A stretch of DNA of 64,000 bases, taken from NCBI GenBank assembly GCA_036821185.1, contig DAISKD010000002.1, positions 62,001-126,000 of the forward strand, given 5' to 3'. The position numbers and the translations under genes are program-made. Source of the stretch: CALJTV01 sp036821185 (GTDB lineage Bacteria; Chloroflexota; Dehalococcoidia; GIF9; UBA5629). Positions 17,029-25,455 of the stretch are shown here, one piece after another. Each line of letters begins with the position of its first letter. Positions within the stretch are counted from its first letter, which is position 1. Under the pieces are notes generated by a model. The model had not been told where the DNA came from, made no database searches, and saw only the letters and a list, made by a program, of their open reading frames with translations.

Positions 17029-17217
17029 TTATGCTGTCGAAAGCTTGACCGCAGCGTATATGGTAAAAGCAACGATGGCGAGCAGAATGACCGCGCCCAT
17101 GGCTATGGCTAGCTTGACCCTGCCCACCTTTGCCCCCAGAAAATCACCAAACAGCATTGACACCGCAACACCGACGACTATCTCCACCAGCGTGATCGCA
17201 GTCTTAAGTTCGGGCAT
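17029..17217 (-). CDS. small two-helix membrane protein
   Basis: A 62-residue protein with two hydrophobic segments (about 8-26 and 37-58) separated by a short charged loop (GDFLGAKVGRVK). The ATG has an excellent ribosome site (AAAGGAGG, seven bases before), which supports real expression despite its size. It lies upstream of cysteine synthase on the same strand with a 154-bp gap. No family is recognised and its function is unknown. The loop lacks metal-binding or catalytic residues. Confidence 0.65.
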   Translation of the reverse strand: MPELKTAITLVEIVVGVAVSMLFGDFLGAKVGRVKLAIAMGAVILLAIVAFTIYAAVKLSTA

Positions 17218-17312
17218 ACTTTTTATCCTCCTTTTGGTGTTAAATTATACTACAACCAAGCACCACAACAACTCTTTACGCCACAGCTACCTTCTGCTAT
17301 CATCGGAGGGCT

Positions 17313-18719
17313 ATGACGATAAAGCTTACCTTTCTCGGTGCTGCCCGCAGCGTCACCGGCTCCTGCTACCTTCTCGAAACGGGGGAAAACCGACTGCTGG
17401 TGGACTGCGGCATGTACCAGGAAAGACCGCTCCGGGAGCGCAACTGGGCGCCTTTCCCGGTGCCCCCAGACACCATCGATGCAGTGCTGCTGACCCATGC
17501 CCATCTGGACCACAGTGGTCTTTTGCCCAAACTGGTGCACGATGGCTTCTCCGGCCCCATCTACTGTACCCCTGCCACCAAGGAGATCACCGAAATCATG
17601 CTACTGGACTCAGCCGCCATACAGGAAGAGGACGCCGAGTTCAAAAGGCTGCGCCACCAGAAGGAGAAAAGAAAGGGGCCTTATCCTGAGGTCCCGCTCT
17701 ATACGGTAAAAGATGCCGAAGCCGCCGTACCTTTGCTCACCCCGGTAAATTATCAACACACCATCGAGGTAGCAAATGGCATCTCCGCCACCTTCTACGA
17801 TGCCGGGCATGTGCTCGGGTCAGCGATGATAGAAATGGTGGTGCAGCAGAATGGCAAACAAAGAAGGCTGCTTTTCTCCGGCGACATCGGCAGACAGAAT
17901 AAGCCTATCCTCCAGGACCCCACGACTTTCACCGAGGCTGACTACATCATCATGGAGTCGACCTACGGTGATAGACAGCTAGAATCGCCGGCTGAAGCGG
18001 CTGACAAATTTGCCGCGGCGATAAATGCCACCGTCAGGGCCGGGGGCAATATCATCATACCCAGCTTCGCTCTGGAGCGCTCCCAGGAGATGCTCTACTA
18101 CCTGAACAAATTCCTCCTGGAAGACCGCATCCCCCACCTGCTGGTCTTTTTCGATAGCCCCATGGCGGTCGGTATAAACGAGGTCTTCCAGCACCACATC
18201 GACCTCTTCGATGAGGAGATGAAGGAGCTAATACGCCAGAAAAAGTCGCCCTTCCACTTCCCCGGCTTGAAGTTGGTGAGGACGGTGGATGAGTCCAAAG
18301 CGATAAACCACATCAGCGGCACCGTCATCATCATCGCCGGTTCCGGGATGTGTACCGGCGGCAGGATAAAACACCATCTTGCCAATAACATCTCCAGGAA
18401 AGAAAGCGCCATTCTGTTCGTCGGCTATCAGGCAGAGGGCACACTGGGCAGGGAGATCGTGGACGGCGCCAAACAGGTGAGGATACTGGGAAAGCGCTAT
18501 CAGGTAAAGGCAAAGATAGTACAGATAGATGGCTTCTCAGCGCACGCAGACAAAGGCGAGCTTTTGAAATGGGCGCTTAACTTAAAGCGACCGCCGAGAC
18601 ATGCCTTCATCACCCACGGCGAGGCAAAGGCAACGGAAAGCCTCGCCAGCGCTATCAGAGAAAAGACCAGCTGGACTGTGACCATCCCTGAGTATCGCCA
18701 GGAATTTCTGCTCGACTGA
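17313..18719 (+). CDS. beta-CASP metallo-beta-lactamase RNase-like protein (CPSF/YSH1 type)
   Basis: A 468-residue zinc hydrolase of the RNA-specificity-factor type (COG1236), predicted to be an endo- or exoribonuclease. Motif 2 THAHLDHSG is at 61-69, further zinc-ligand regions are AGHVLGSA and SGDIGRQN, and the beta-CASP domain follows ESTYGDR. Late motifs are IIAGSGMCTGGRI and FSAHADKGE, and HGEAKA near the end fits the last beta-CASP motif. Length is typical. The ATG follows ATCGGAGGG. A different beta-CASP protein of the RNase J type is encoded at 39228-40838, so the window has one of each lineage. No obvious operon partners. Confidence 0.9.
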   Translation: MTIKLTFLGAARSVTGSCYLLETGENRLLVDCGMYQERPLRERNWAPFPVPPDTIDAVLLTHAHLDHSGLLPKLVHDGFSGPIYCTPATKEITEIMLLDSAAIQEEDAEFKRLRHQKEKRKGPYPEVPLYTVKDAEAAVPLLTPVNYQHTIEVANGISATFYDAGHVLGSAMIEMVVQQNGKQRRLLFSGDIGRQNKPILQDPTTFTEADYIIMESTYGDRQLESPAEAADKFAAAINATVRAGGNIIIPSFALERSQEMLYYLNKFLLEDRIPHLLVFFDSPMAVGINEVFQHHIDLFDEEMKELIRQKKSPFHFPGLKLVRTVDESKAINHISGTVIIIAGSGMCTGGRIKHHLANNISRKESAILFVGYQAEGTLGREIVDGAKQVRILGKRYQVKAKIVQIDGFSAHADKGELLKWALNLKRPPRHAFITHGEAKATESLASAIREKTSWTVTIPEYRQEFLLD

Positions 18720-18728
18720 GCCCACCGG

Positions 18729-19412
18729 TCACCTTGCCACCGCCCGCTTGCCCACGATCTCATGCCTGATGTACCACCGCTCTACCGTAGTCGCTACCTC
18801 CTCAGGCGTGTCGCATACTCGCACCAGGTTAAAGTCCTCCTCGGAAACAAACCCTCGTGCCAGAGTCACGTTCCTCAGCCAATCAAGAAACCCCTTCCAG
18901 TAGCTGCTGTCGTAGAGTATAACCGGGAAGGGCTTTATCTTGTGTGTCTGCATCAGGTTGAGCACCTCGGTAAGCTCGTCCAGCGTGCCGATGCCGCCGG
19001 GCATGATGACGAAGGCGGTAGCATACTTAACCAGCATCACCTTGCGTACGAAGAAGTGTCTGAAAGTCAGCGCCTTAGTGGTGAAAACGTTGCAGGGCTG
19101 CTCCTCGGGCAGGTCAATATTCAGTCCAATTGATGCCACCCCCGCCTCCACCGCCCCCTTATTGGCCGCCTCCATCACGCCAGGGCCGCCACCGGTTATT
19201 ATGGAGAAGCCCATCTCCCCAAGCCGGCGCGCCACCTCCACCACCTGCGCATAGAGTTCTTCATCGGCCTTCAGCCGTGCCGAACCATAGATGGTCACCG
19301 CTGGTTCCACGCCGGCAAGGGCATCAAAACCGGAGACGAACTCCCCGATAATGCGGAACATCCGCCAGGCTTCTTCCTTGACCAGTTCATTGATCTCATA
19401 TTCGTACGGCAT
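18729..19412 (-). CDS. LOG-family nucleotide hydrolase (TIGR00730)
   Basis: A 227-residue Rossmann-fold protein of the LOG family, which release nucleobase from nucleoside monophosphates and are often misannotated as lysine decarboxylases. The diagnostic motifs are GGGPGVMEAANKGA and MPGGIGTLDELTEVL. I start at the ATG at 19412, with GGAGGGACAAC directly before it, rather than at an in-frame TTG five codons upstream. It is divergent from the nitrogen operon at 19567, and the shared 150-bp region contains that operon's promoter. Physiological role in this organism unknown. Confidence 0.9.
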   Translation of the reverse strand: MPYEYEINELVKEEAWRMFRIIGEFVSGFDALAGVEPAVTIYGSARLKADEELYAQVVEVARRLGEMGFSIITGGGPGVMEAANKGAVEAGVASIGLNIDLPEEQPCNVFTTKALTFRHFFVRKVMLVKYATAFVIMPGGIGTLDELTEVLNLMQTHKIKPFPVILYDSSYWKGFLDWLRNVTLARGFVSEEDFNLVRVCDTPEEVATTVERWYIRHEIVGKRAVAR

Positions 19413-19488
19413 GTTGTCCCTCCACAATACGATATTACCACATAACCGCGCCAGCCGCTAAACCTTTATACCACCGTGGACAGGGATG

Positions 19489-19517
19489 TTGACAGGTCGA
19501 CTGGCAAGTGTTATAAT
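19489..19517 (+). promoter_or_regulatory. perfect-consensus sigma70 promoter of the glutamate synthase operon
   Basis: TTGACA at 19489-19494, a 17-bp spacer and TATAAT at 19512-19517, a full consensus match. Transcription would start near 19524, at the left edge of the palindrome at 19525-19545. A promoter this strong next to an operator suggests control by repression. Confidence 0.85.
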
Positions 19518-19524
19518 GGTAATC

Positions 19525-19545
19525 GGTAAGCGGTTGCCGCTTACC
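19525..19545. promoter_or_regulatory. palindromic operator at the transcription start of the glutamate synthase operon
   Basis: Perfect 9-base arms GGTAAGCGG and CCGCTTACC about a TTG centre, beginning within a base or two of the predicted start site. A bound dimer would block initiation. The outer GGTA/TACC ends resemble NrpR half-sites, but the spacing (13 bases) differs from the GGTA-N6-TACC site before amt. It could also act as a 5' hairpin in the mRNA. Confidence 0.65.
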
Positions 19546-19566
19546 GTATAAAATGAGGAAACGGTG

Positions 19567-20058
19567 ATGAAAAGGATACGCATTAAAGAAGAACTTTGCA
19601 TGGCCTGCGGGCTTTGTCGCGTCTACTGCCTTGTTGAGCACTCCAGAACACATGATGTTGTGAAGGCGTTCAAAAAGGAGCTCCCCCGCCCGCTATCTCG
19701 GATCCGCATTGAAAAAAACGGTGAGGTATCGTTTTCTCTCCAGTGCCGACACTGTGATGAGCCCTGGTGCGTCTACTCCTGCCTTACCGGTGCCATGCAC
19801 AGAGATAATGTCACCGGGGCGATAACTGTTGACCCGGAAAAGTGCGTCGGCTGCTGGACATGCATTGTAGCCTGCCCCTATGGAGCCATAGTCAGAGATA
19901 AAGACCGGAAAATTGCAGCCAAGTGCGATCTGTGTCCCAGTCGTGACGTACCGGCTTGCGTGGCTAACTGTCCCAACGAAGCTCTGGTGTTTGTGGAAGA
20001 GGACGAGGCTAAGCGGCCTCTGAAAGCTAGTGCCAACACTAAAACTCATGGAAGGTAA
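19567..20058 (+). CDS. multi-cluster 4Fe-4S ferredoxin, electron-transfer subunit
   Basis: A 163-residue ferredoxin of the HycB/CooF/DmsB-like type. It contains four Cys groups that can hold up to four [4Fe-4S] clusters: CMACGLCRVYC near the start, CRHCDEPWCVYSC at about 62-74, CVGCWTCIVAC at about 96-106, and CDLCPSRDVPACVANC at about 120-135. I start at ATG 19567; a GTG lies one codon upstream. As the first gene of the glutamate synthase operon, with an FAD oxidoreductase two genes on, it probably feeds electrons to the FMN/Fe-S synthase subunit. Its end overlaps no gene, and hisH starts 1 bp later. Confidence 0.88.
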   Translation: MKRIRIKEELCMACGLCRVYCLVEHSRTHDVVKAFKKELPRPLSRIRIEKNGEVSFSLQCRHCDEPWCVYSCLTGAMHRDNVTGAITVDPEKCVGCWTCIVACPYGAIVRDKDRKIAAKCDLCPSRDVPACVANCPNEALVFVEEDEAKRPLKASANTKTHGR

Positions 20059-20059
20059 G

Positions 20060-20677
20060 ATGGTGACCATAATCAATTACGGCGCTGGCAACCTAGGCAG
20101 CGTCGTCAATGCTATCGTCGAGTTGGGTTATCAGCCCCAGGTTACAAGCAACCCCGATGACTTGCTCCGCGCCACGGCTATCGTCTTGCCCGGGGTCGGT
20201 GCCGCTGGCGATGCTATGGAGAGGCTGGACAACTCCGGCATGGCGGCTGCCATCCGCGAGGCAATCGCGGTAGGCACGCCTTTGCTTGCTGTTTGCATCG
20301 GGCTACAACTATTGTTTTCGCACACCGAGGAGGGGGGCAAACATCGATGTCTGGAAATAATCCCCGGGGCGGTGAAGAGGCTGCCCCCTGGCATCAAAAT
20401 ACCACACATGGGCTGGAACCAGGTGAAGCAACTGGTCGACCATCCCATTTTTAGAGGCATACCGGACGAAGCTAACTTCTACTTCGTCCACAGCTATTAC
20501 GCTGAACCGGCAGACACCTCGGTTGTAGCCGCCACCACTGATTACGGCATTACCTTCTGCTCAATGGTCATTAGGGACAATTTAATAGCTACACAATTCC
20601 ACCCCGAAAAAAGCGGTAGGTGGGGATTGCGAATGTATGCCAACTTTCTGGAAATGGCTTTTTCCAAGGAGAAATAG
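20060..20677 (+). CDS. hisH: imidazole glycerol phosphate synthase, glutamine amidotransferase subunit
   Basis: A 205-residue class-I glutamine amidotransferase that releases ammonia from glutamine for HisF in histidine synthesis. Start ATG 20060 is preceded by GGAAGG. Marks are INYGAGNLGSV at the N-terminus, the nucleophile Cys in AVCIGLQLLF, IPHMGWNQV, the FVHSYY segment, and the catalytic His/Glu in QFHPEKSG. It is intact. Its position is unusual: it sits between a ferredoxin and an FAD oxidoreductase inside the glutamate synthase operon, with hisF two genes further on and no other histidine genes in view. Both HisH and the glutamate synthase amidotransferase draw on glutamine, which may be why they share control. 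Confidence 0.95.
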   Translation: MVTIINYGAGNLGSVVNAIVELGYQPQVTSNPDDLLRATAIVLPGVGAAGDAMERLDNSGMAAAIREAIAVGTPLLAVCIGLQLLFSHTEEGGKHRCLEIIPGAVKRLPPGIKIPHMGWNQVKQLVDHPIFRGIPDEANFYFVHSYYAEPADTSVVAATTDYGITFCSMVIRDNLIATQFHPEKSGRWGLRMYANFLEMAFSKEK

Positions 20678-20678
20678 C

Positions 20679-21971
20679 ATGGACATTCGAGAAGTAATCA
20701 CAACCGAATATCTGATAATTGGCAACTCGGCGGGTGCTATCGGTGCTGTGGAGGGGATCCGCGCGGTCGATAACACAAACCGTATAGTAATGGTCTCGGA
20801 TGAACCTCACCTGGCGTATTCTCGACCGCTGATATCCAAATACTTGGCTGGGGAGCGCGGCATGGAGGAGATCTTGTTCCGCCCGGCTAATTTTTACGAT
20901 AACAACCGCATCGATTTTTTGCCAGGTGTGAAGGCCGAGTTCCTGGACGTAACAAACCGCGTTGCCCAGCTAGCAGATGGTAGGAAAATCGAATGGAGAA
21001 AATTACTGCTCGCCACCGGGGGTATTCCGATAGTACCGAAGCTGAAGGGCAGCGATAAGGAGGGTGTCTTCACCTTCCTGACGATCGCCGATGCCGGAGC
21101 AGTGGACAAATATATTGAAAAAGGACAGCGGGCCGTCGTTATCGGCGGCGGGCTTATCGGTATCAGTGTAGCCGAAGCCCTGACAAAACGGGGGCTGGAG
21201 GTAGTCGTGGTGGAGATGAAGGACAGGATACTCAATACCATCCTCGATGAGGAAGGCTCTGCCATCGCAGAGGAGGCCTATGCTCAAGCCGGCGTGAAAT
21301 TCGCTACCGGCCGAACCGTCCAGGAAATAATCGGAGCAGAAAAGACCGTCGGGGTCATCCTCGACAATGGCACGGAGATTGCTTGCAACCTGGTTATCAT
21401 CGCCGTCGGCGTCCGACCGCGGATTGAACTTGCCCTTAAAGCCGGGATCAAGGTGGACCATGGCATATTGGTAGACCAGTTCATGGCTACCAGCCACCCA
21501 GACGTTTACGCCGCCGGCGACGTGGCTGAAGCCTATGACTTTATTTACCGGGCAAACCGACTGACCCCCATATGGCCCAATGCCTATTTCGGCGGCAGGG
21601 TGGCTGGACTGAACATGGCTGGGCTGAAGACCGAATACACCGGCGGCACGGCTATGAACTCGCTCAACTACTTTGGGCTCGATATAGCCACCGCCGGAGC
21701 GGTGACCCCACCATCTGACCAAGACTGCGAGGCCATTAGCCAACGAAGCGACGGCACTTATAAAAAGGTCATTTTGAGCGACAATCGCATAATCGGAATG
21801 GTCTTCGTTGGGGACATCGAAAGGGCAGGGGTGGTATTAGGTCTGATGAGAGACGAGGTGGATGTCGCTAACTTAAAAGAGGTGCTTCTTGCCGATGATT
21901 TCGGATTGGCATACCTCCCCACCGAGCTCAGAAGAAGGCGACTGGGCAATGCCTCGGTGGTCAGTAAATAA
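20679..21971 (+). CDS. FAD/NAD(P)-dependent oxidoreductase
   Basis: A 430-residue pyridine nucleotide-disulfide-type flavoprotein with ATG 20679 behind AAGGAG; the AAG GAG codons belong to the end of hisH, one base beyond its stop. An FAD dinucleotide motif is near the N-terminus (LIIGNSAGAIGAVEG) and an NAD motif in the middle (AVVIGGGLIGISVAEAL). The late FAD motif is VYAAGDVAEAYDF. There is no CxxxxC redox disulfide, which places it with NADH:rubredoxin/ferredoxin reductase-like and NirB-like enzymes. In this operon it most likely transfers electrons from NAD(P)H to the ferredoxin or directly to the FMN subunit of glutamate synthase, replacing the usual small subunit GltD. Partner assignment is inference. 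Confidence 0.88.
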   Translation: MDIREVITTEYLIIGNSAGAIGAVEGIRAVDNTNRIVMVSDEPHLAYSRPLISKYLAGERGMEEILFRPANFYDNNRIDFLPGVKAEFLDVTNRVAQLADGRKIEWRKLLLATGGIPIVPKLKGSDKEGVFTFLTIADAGAVDKYIEKGQRAVVIGGGLIGISVAEALTKRGLEVVVVEMKDRILNTILDEEGSAIAEEAYAQAGVKFATGRTVQEIIGAEKTVGVILDNGTEIACNLVIIAVGVRPRIELALKAGIKVDHGILVDQFMATSHPDVYAAGDVAEAYDFIYRANRLTPIWPNAYFGGRVAGLNMAGLKTEYTGGTAMNSLNYFGLDIATAGAVTPPSDQDCEAISQRSDGTYKKVILSDNRIIGMVFVGDIERAGVVLGLMRDEVDVANLKEVLLADDFGLAYLPTELRRRRLGNASVVSK

Positions 21972-21989
21972 AAAGGCCGGAGTACAGAG

Positions 21990-23138
21990 ATGAGAGAATT
22001 AACACAAGTCAGCAATCCTTACTCCGACGATAAGCAGATAGATGCCTGCTCTATCTTCGGGATGATGGACACTTCGGGCAAACGCTTTTCTGGAAAAAGC
22101 ACGATAACAGCCATTGCCAACATGCACGTCAGGGGCAACGGGCTTGGAGGTGGGTTTGCCATCTACGGACTGTACCCTGAATATCCGGACCTTTACGCCT
22201 TCCACATCATGTACCTGAGCCCACAGGGTAGGGAGGACACCGAGTGCTTCCTCAAACAAAAGTTTTACATCGTTCGGGATGAAGAGGTGCCTATCCGACC
22301 TGCACCGACCATCGTAAACCCTCCGCTGGTGTGGCGCTACTTTGTGCAAGTAAACCGTCATGAATCTAAAGAGCAGACCGATGACGATTATGTAGTCGAT
22401 AGAGTTATGGACATCAATACCGGCATCGTAGACGCCTTCGTCTTCTCCAGCGGTAAGAACATGGGCGTTTTTAAAGGTATAGGCTACCCTGAGGAAATAG
22501 CTGAATACTTCTGTCTTGAAAATTACGAAGGCTACCTGTGGACGGCGCATGGCAGATTCCCGACCAACACTCCCGGCTGGTGGGGTGGTGCCCATCCTTT
22601 CAACATACTTGATTGGACCGTAGTCCACAATGGCGAGATCTCATCCTACGGTATAAATCGCCGCTATCTGGAGCAGTTCGGCTATCACTGTACTTTGCAG
22701 ACCGATACCGAGGTGGTGGCGTATGCCGTCGACCTGCTGGTGAGAAAGCATGGTCTGCCGATCGAAATAATGGCAAAAGTATTTGCACCCCCATTCTGGG
22801 AGGAGATAGAACGCCAGCCTCCCGAGGAGCAAGAGGTTTATCGTGCCCTGCGTCAGGTTTATGGGGGGCTGCTACTGAATGGACCGTTCACTGTGATCAT
22901 CGCCCATCACGGCGAGATGATCGGGCTCACCGACCGAATAAGGCTGCGCCCGCTTACCGTGGGCATAAAAGACAGGGTGCTTTACCTTTCCTCAGAGGAG
23001 TCGGCAATCAGGCTCGTCTGCCCTGACCTGGACGAGTCATGGTTCCCCAAAGGCGGCGAGCCTATTATCGGCAGCTTAGCAAAGCCACTGCAACCGAGAA
23101 AAAGGGCAGCGGCGAGCAGCATGGCTGGAAATAAGTAA
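21990..23138 (+). CDS. glutamate synthase amidotransferase subunit (archaeal-type GltB domain 1)
   Basis: A 382-residue class-II (Ntn) glutamine amidotransferase. The catalytic Cys lies at residue 20 in DACSIFGMM, so a 19-residue leader must be cleaved to expose it, as in full-length glutamate synthases. Other marks are GNGLGGGFAIYG, the NLIENCE-type region replaced by CLENYEGYLWTAHGRFPTN, and WTVVHNGEISSYG. This subunit releases ammonia from glutamine for the FMN subunit encoded two genes downstream. In most bacteria it is fused into GltB, while the split form is typical of archaea and some anaerobes. hisF lies between it and the FMN subunit. The ribosome site (CGGAG) is weak. Confidence 0.88.
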   Translation: MRELTQVSNPYSDDKQIDACSIFGMMDTSGKRFSGKSTITAIANMHVRGNGLGGGFAIYGLYPEYPDLYAFHIMYLSPQGREDTECFLKQKFYIVRDEEVPIRPAPTIVNPPLVWRYFVQVNRHESKEQTDDDYVVDRVMDINTGIVDAFVFSSGKNMGVFKGIGYPEEIAEYFCLENYEGYLWTAHGRFPTNTPGWWGGAHPFNILDWTVVHNGEISSYGINRRYLEQFGYHCTLQTDTEVVAYAVDLLVRKHGLPIEIMAKVFAPPFWEEIERQPPEEQEVYRALRQVYGGLLLNGPFTVIIAHHGEMIGLTDRIRLRPLTVGIKDRVLYLSSEESAIRLVCPDLDESWFPKGGEPIIGSLAKPLQPRKRAAASSMAGNK

Positions 23139-23157
23139 CCGGGAAGGAAACGGAGGA

Positions 23158-23937
23158 ATGCTAACCAAAAGGATAATACCTTGTCTGGACGTCATTAAAG
23201 GACGTGTGGTCAAAGGCATCAGCTTTGCCGATCTTCGCGATGCCGGCGATCCTGTCCAGCTTGCCGCTTTCTATTATGAGGAGGGCGCTGATGAACTGGT
23301 ATTTCTCGACATCGGTGCTACTCCCGAAGGCCGTGATATTACCGTCGAAATAGTAAAAGCGGTCTCAAAACAGGTGTTCATTCCTCTGACCGTAGGCGGT
23401 GGGCTCCGCTCGGTGGAAGATATGCAGCGCATGCTCGAGGCAGGAGCTGACAAGGTGAGTGTGAACACTGCCGCTGTTTACCGCCCCCAGCTTATCACCG
23501 AAGCAGCGCGGCGTTTCGGCTCCCAATGCATCGTGATCGCCATAGATGCAAGGCGGAACAACAATAGTAATAGCACCGGACCCGCTTGGGAAGTCCACAC
23601 CCATGGCGGTCAGATGCCGACTGGTAAAGATGTCGTCCAGTGGGCAAAGACAGCTGTTGAATTGGGGGCAGGAGAGGTGCTGCTCACCAGTTGGGACGCC
23701 GATGGACACAGAGCTGGCTATGACCTGGAGCTAACCCGCGCGGTGAGCGAGGCGGTTAAGGTGCCGGTGGTCGCCAGCGGTGGCGCCGGCAATCTAGAAC
23801 ACCTTTATCAGGCGCTTACCATTGGCGGGGCCGATGCCGTGCTCGCAGCCAGCATCTTCCACTACCGGAATTATTCCATTCGCCACGCAAAAGTTTACCT
23901 GAAGAAAAAAGGGATACCAGTAAGAATGGATCCGTGA
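23158..23937 (+). CDS. hisF: imidazole glycerol phosphate synthase cyclase subunit
   Basis: A 259-residue (beta/alpha)8-barrel enzyme. It uses the ammonia channelled from HisH to convert PRFAR to imidazole glycerol phosphate and AICAR. Marks are the N-terminal KRIIPCLDVIKGRVVKG with the catalytic Asp of CLD, the phosphate-binding TVGGGLRS, the second catalytic Asp in AIDARRN, and VVASGGAG near the end. It is intact and of normal length. It sits inside the glutamate synthase operon, separated from its partner hisH by two genes, with only 20 bp before and 10 bp after it. Confidence 0.96.
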   Translation: MLTKRIIPCLDVIKGRVVKGISFADLRDAGDPVQLAAFYYEEGADELVFLDIGATPEGRDITVEIVKAVSKQVFIPLTVGGGLRSVEDMQRMLEAGADKVSVNTAAVYRPQLITEAARRFGSQCIVIAIDARRNNNSNSTGPAWEVHTHGGQMPTGKDVVQWAKTAVELGAGEVLLTSWDADGHRAGYDLELTRAVSEAVKVPVVASGGAGNLEHLYQALTIGGADAVLAASIFHYRNYSIRHAKVYLKKKGIPVRMDP

Positions 23938-23947
23938 AAGGAGTATG

Positions 23948-25453
23948 ATGAAGACATTCCTGCCACCAAAATTTGCAGTAGAGAGGAACTCGGAGCGCTG
24001 CATCCAGTGCCAGGTCTGCGTCAACCAGTGCAGCTTTAACGTCCATTACTACGACCCGGACGATGACGAGGTGAGAAGCCGCGAGGAGAATTGTGTTGGC
24101 TGTCACCGGTGTGTAGTCTTCTGCCCTACCAATGCTGTAAACATCAGAAAAAACCCTTTGGACTACAGGGAAAACTATAACTGGCGCCCTGAGGCAATCG
24201 AAGACGTAATCAAACAGGCTGAGACCGGTGGTGTCATCCTTACCGGCATGGGCAATGATAAAGGCTACCGCATATACTGGGACCATTTAGTACTGAACGC
24301 CAGTCAGGTGACAAACCCCTCCATCGACCCCCTGCGTGAGCCAATGGAGCTCACCACCTTCATCGGACGCAAACCGGACAAGCTGGAGATAGATGAGGGT
24401 ACCCTTAAGCTAAAAACGAGAGTGGCGCCGCAGGTAAGGTTAGAGATCCCAGTCATGTTCTCCGCCATGTCCTACGGGGCGGTAAGTCTGCACGTTCAGG
24501 AGTCCCTCGCCCGAGCAGCTACCGAAGCTGGCACCCTATGGAACACCGGCGAAGGCGGACTCCACCGGACGCTGTACAAGTATGGCAAGAACACCATAGT
24601 CCAGGTAGCCTCAGGCAGGTTCGGTGTACACCCCGAATACCTGGATGCAGCAGCGATTATCGAAATCAAAATTGGTCAGGGTGCCAAGCCGGGCATCGGC
24701 GGACACCTCCCCGGAGAAAAGGTGAGCGCAGATGTAGCCATGACCCGGATGATACCCAGGGGCACCGATGCCCTTTCTCCAGCGCCCCAACACGACATCT
24801 ACTCCATCGAAGACCTGGCTCAATTGGTGTACGCCTTGAAGGAGGCGACCAACTATACCAAGCCGATATCGGTGAAAATTGCTGCCGTCCACAATTCAGC
24901 AGCAATTGCCAGTGGTATGGTCAGAGCGGGGGCAGACATGATAGTCCTCGATGGGCTGCGCGGTTCCACAGGCGCAGCGCCCAAAATCATCCGCGATAAT
25001 GTGGGAATCCCTATAGAGCTGGCATTAGCCGCGGTGGACACGCGTCTCAGGCAGGAGGGCATTAGAAATCAAGCGTCGCTGGTGATCGCCGGCGGGATCA
25101 GGAATAGCGGCGACGTAGCCAAGGCTATTGCCCTCGGTGCTGATGCCGTCTACATCGGCACCGCAGCCTTGATAGCTCTGGGGTGCACCTGCTGCCAGCA
25201 ATGCCACACCGGCAAGTGCGCCTGGGGTATCTGCACCAGCGACCCGGTCCTGACCAAGAGGATAAATCCTGACATCGGGGCGAGGCGGTTGACCAATCTC
25301 CTCCGGGCTTGGGGCAACGAACTGAAGGAAATACTGGGTGGCATGGGCATAAACGCCATCGAAAGCCTCAGAGGCAATAGACTGGCATTGAGAGGCGTCG
25401 GGCTCACTGATACCGAGCTGGAAATATTAGGTGTAAAGATGGCTGGAGGCTAA
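23948..25453 (+). CDS. glutamate synthase FMN/Fe-S subunit (archaeal-type GltB domain 2)
   Basis: A 501-residue catalytic subunit that aminates 2-oxoglutarate to glutamate with reduced FMN. The N-terminus is an 8-Cys ferredoxin domain (CIQCQVCVNQC and CVGCHRCVVFC), followed by the FMN-binding barrel with GEGGLHRT, KIGQGAKPGIGGHLPG, SVKIAAVHN, DGLRGSTGAAP and AGGIRNSGDVAKAI. A late Cys cluster CTCCQQCHTGKCAWGIC matches the glutamate synthase 3Fe-4S region. Of two tandem ATGs I prefer the second, since the first touches the GGAG site. The appended ferredoxin domain is the mark of the archaeal-type enzyme and fits electron supply by the ferredoxin at the operon start. Confidence 0.93.
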   Translation: MKTFLPPKFAVERNSERCIQCQVCVNQCSFNVHYYDPDDDEVRSREENCVGCHRCVVFCPTNAVNIRKNPLDYRENYNWRPEAIEDVIKQAETGGVILTGMGNDKGYRIYWDHLVLNASQVTNPSIDPLREPMELTTFIGRKPDKLEIDEGTLKLKTRVAPQVRLEIPVMFSAMSYGAVSLHVQESLARAATEAGTLWNTGEGGLHRTLYKYGKNTIVQVASGRFGVHPEYLDAAAIIEIKIGQGAKPGIGGHLPGEKVSADVAMTRMIPRGTDALSPAPQHDIYSIEDLAQLVYALKEATNYTKPISVKIAAVHNSAAIASGMVRAGADMIVLDGLRGSTGAAPKIIRDNVGIPIELALAAVDTRLRQEGIRNQASLVIAGGIRNSGDVAKAIALGADAVYIGTAALIALGCTCCQQCHTGKCAWGICTSDPVLTKRINPDIGARRLTNLLRAWGNELKEILGGMGINAIESLRGNRLALRGVGLTDTELEILGVKMAGG

Positions 25454-25455
25454 AA

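Noticed and set aside
19525..19545. Terminator for the divergent LOG gene or the upstream region
   Set aside because: It lies directly at the start site of a strong promoter and has no T tract, so an operator is more likely.
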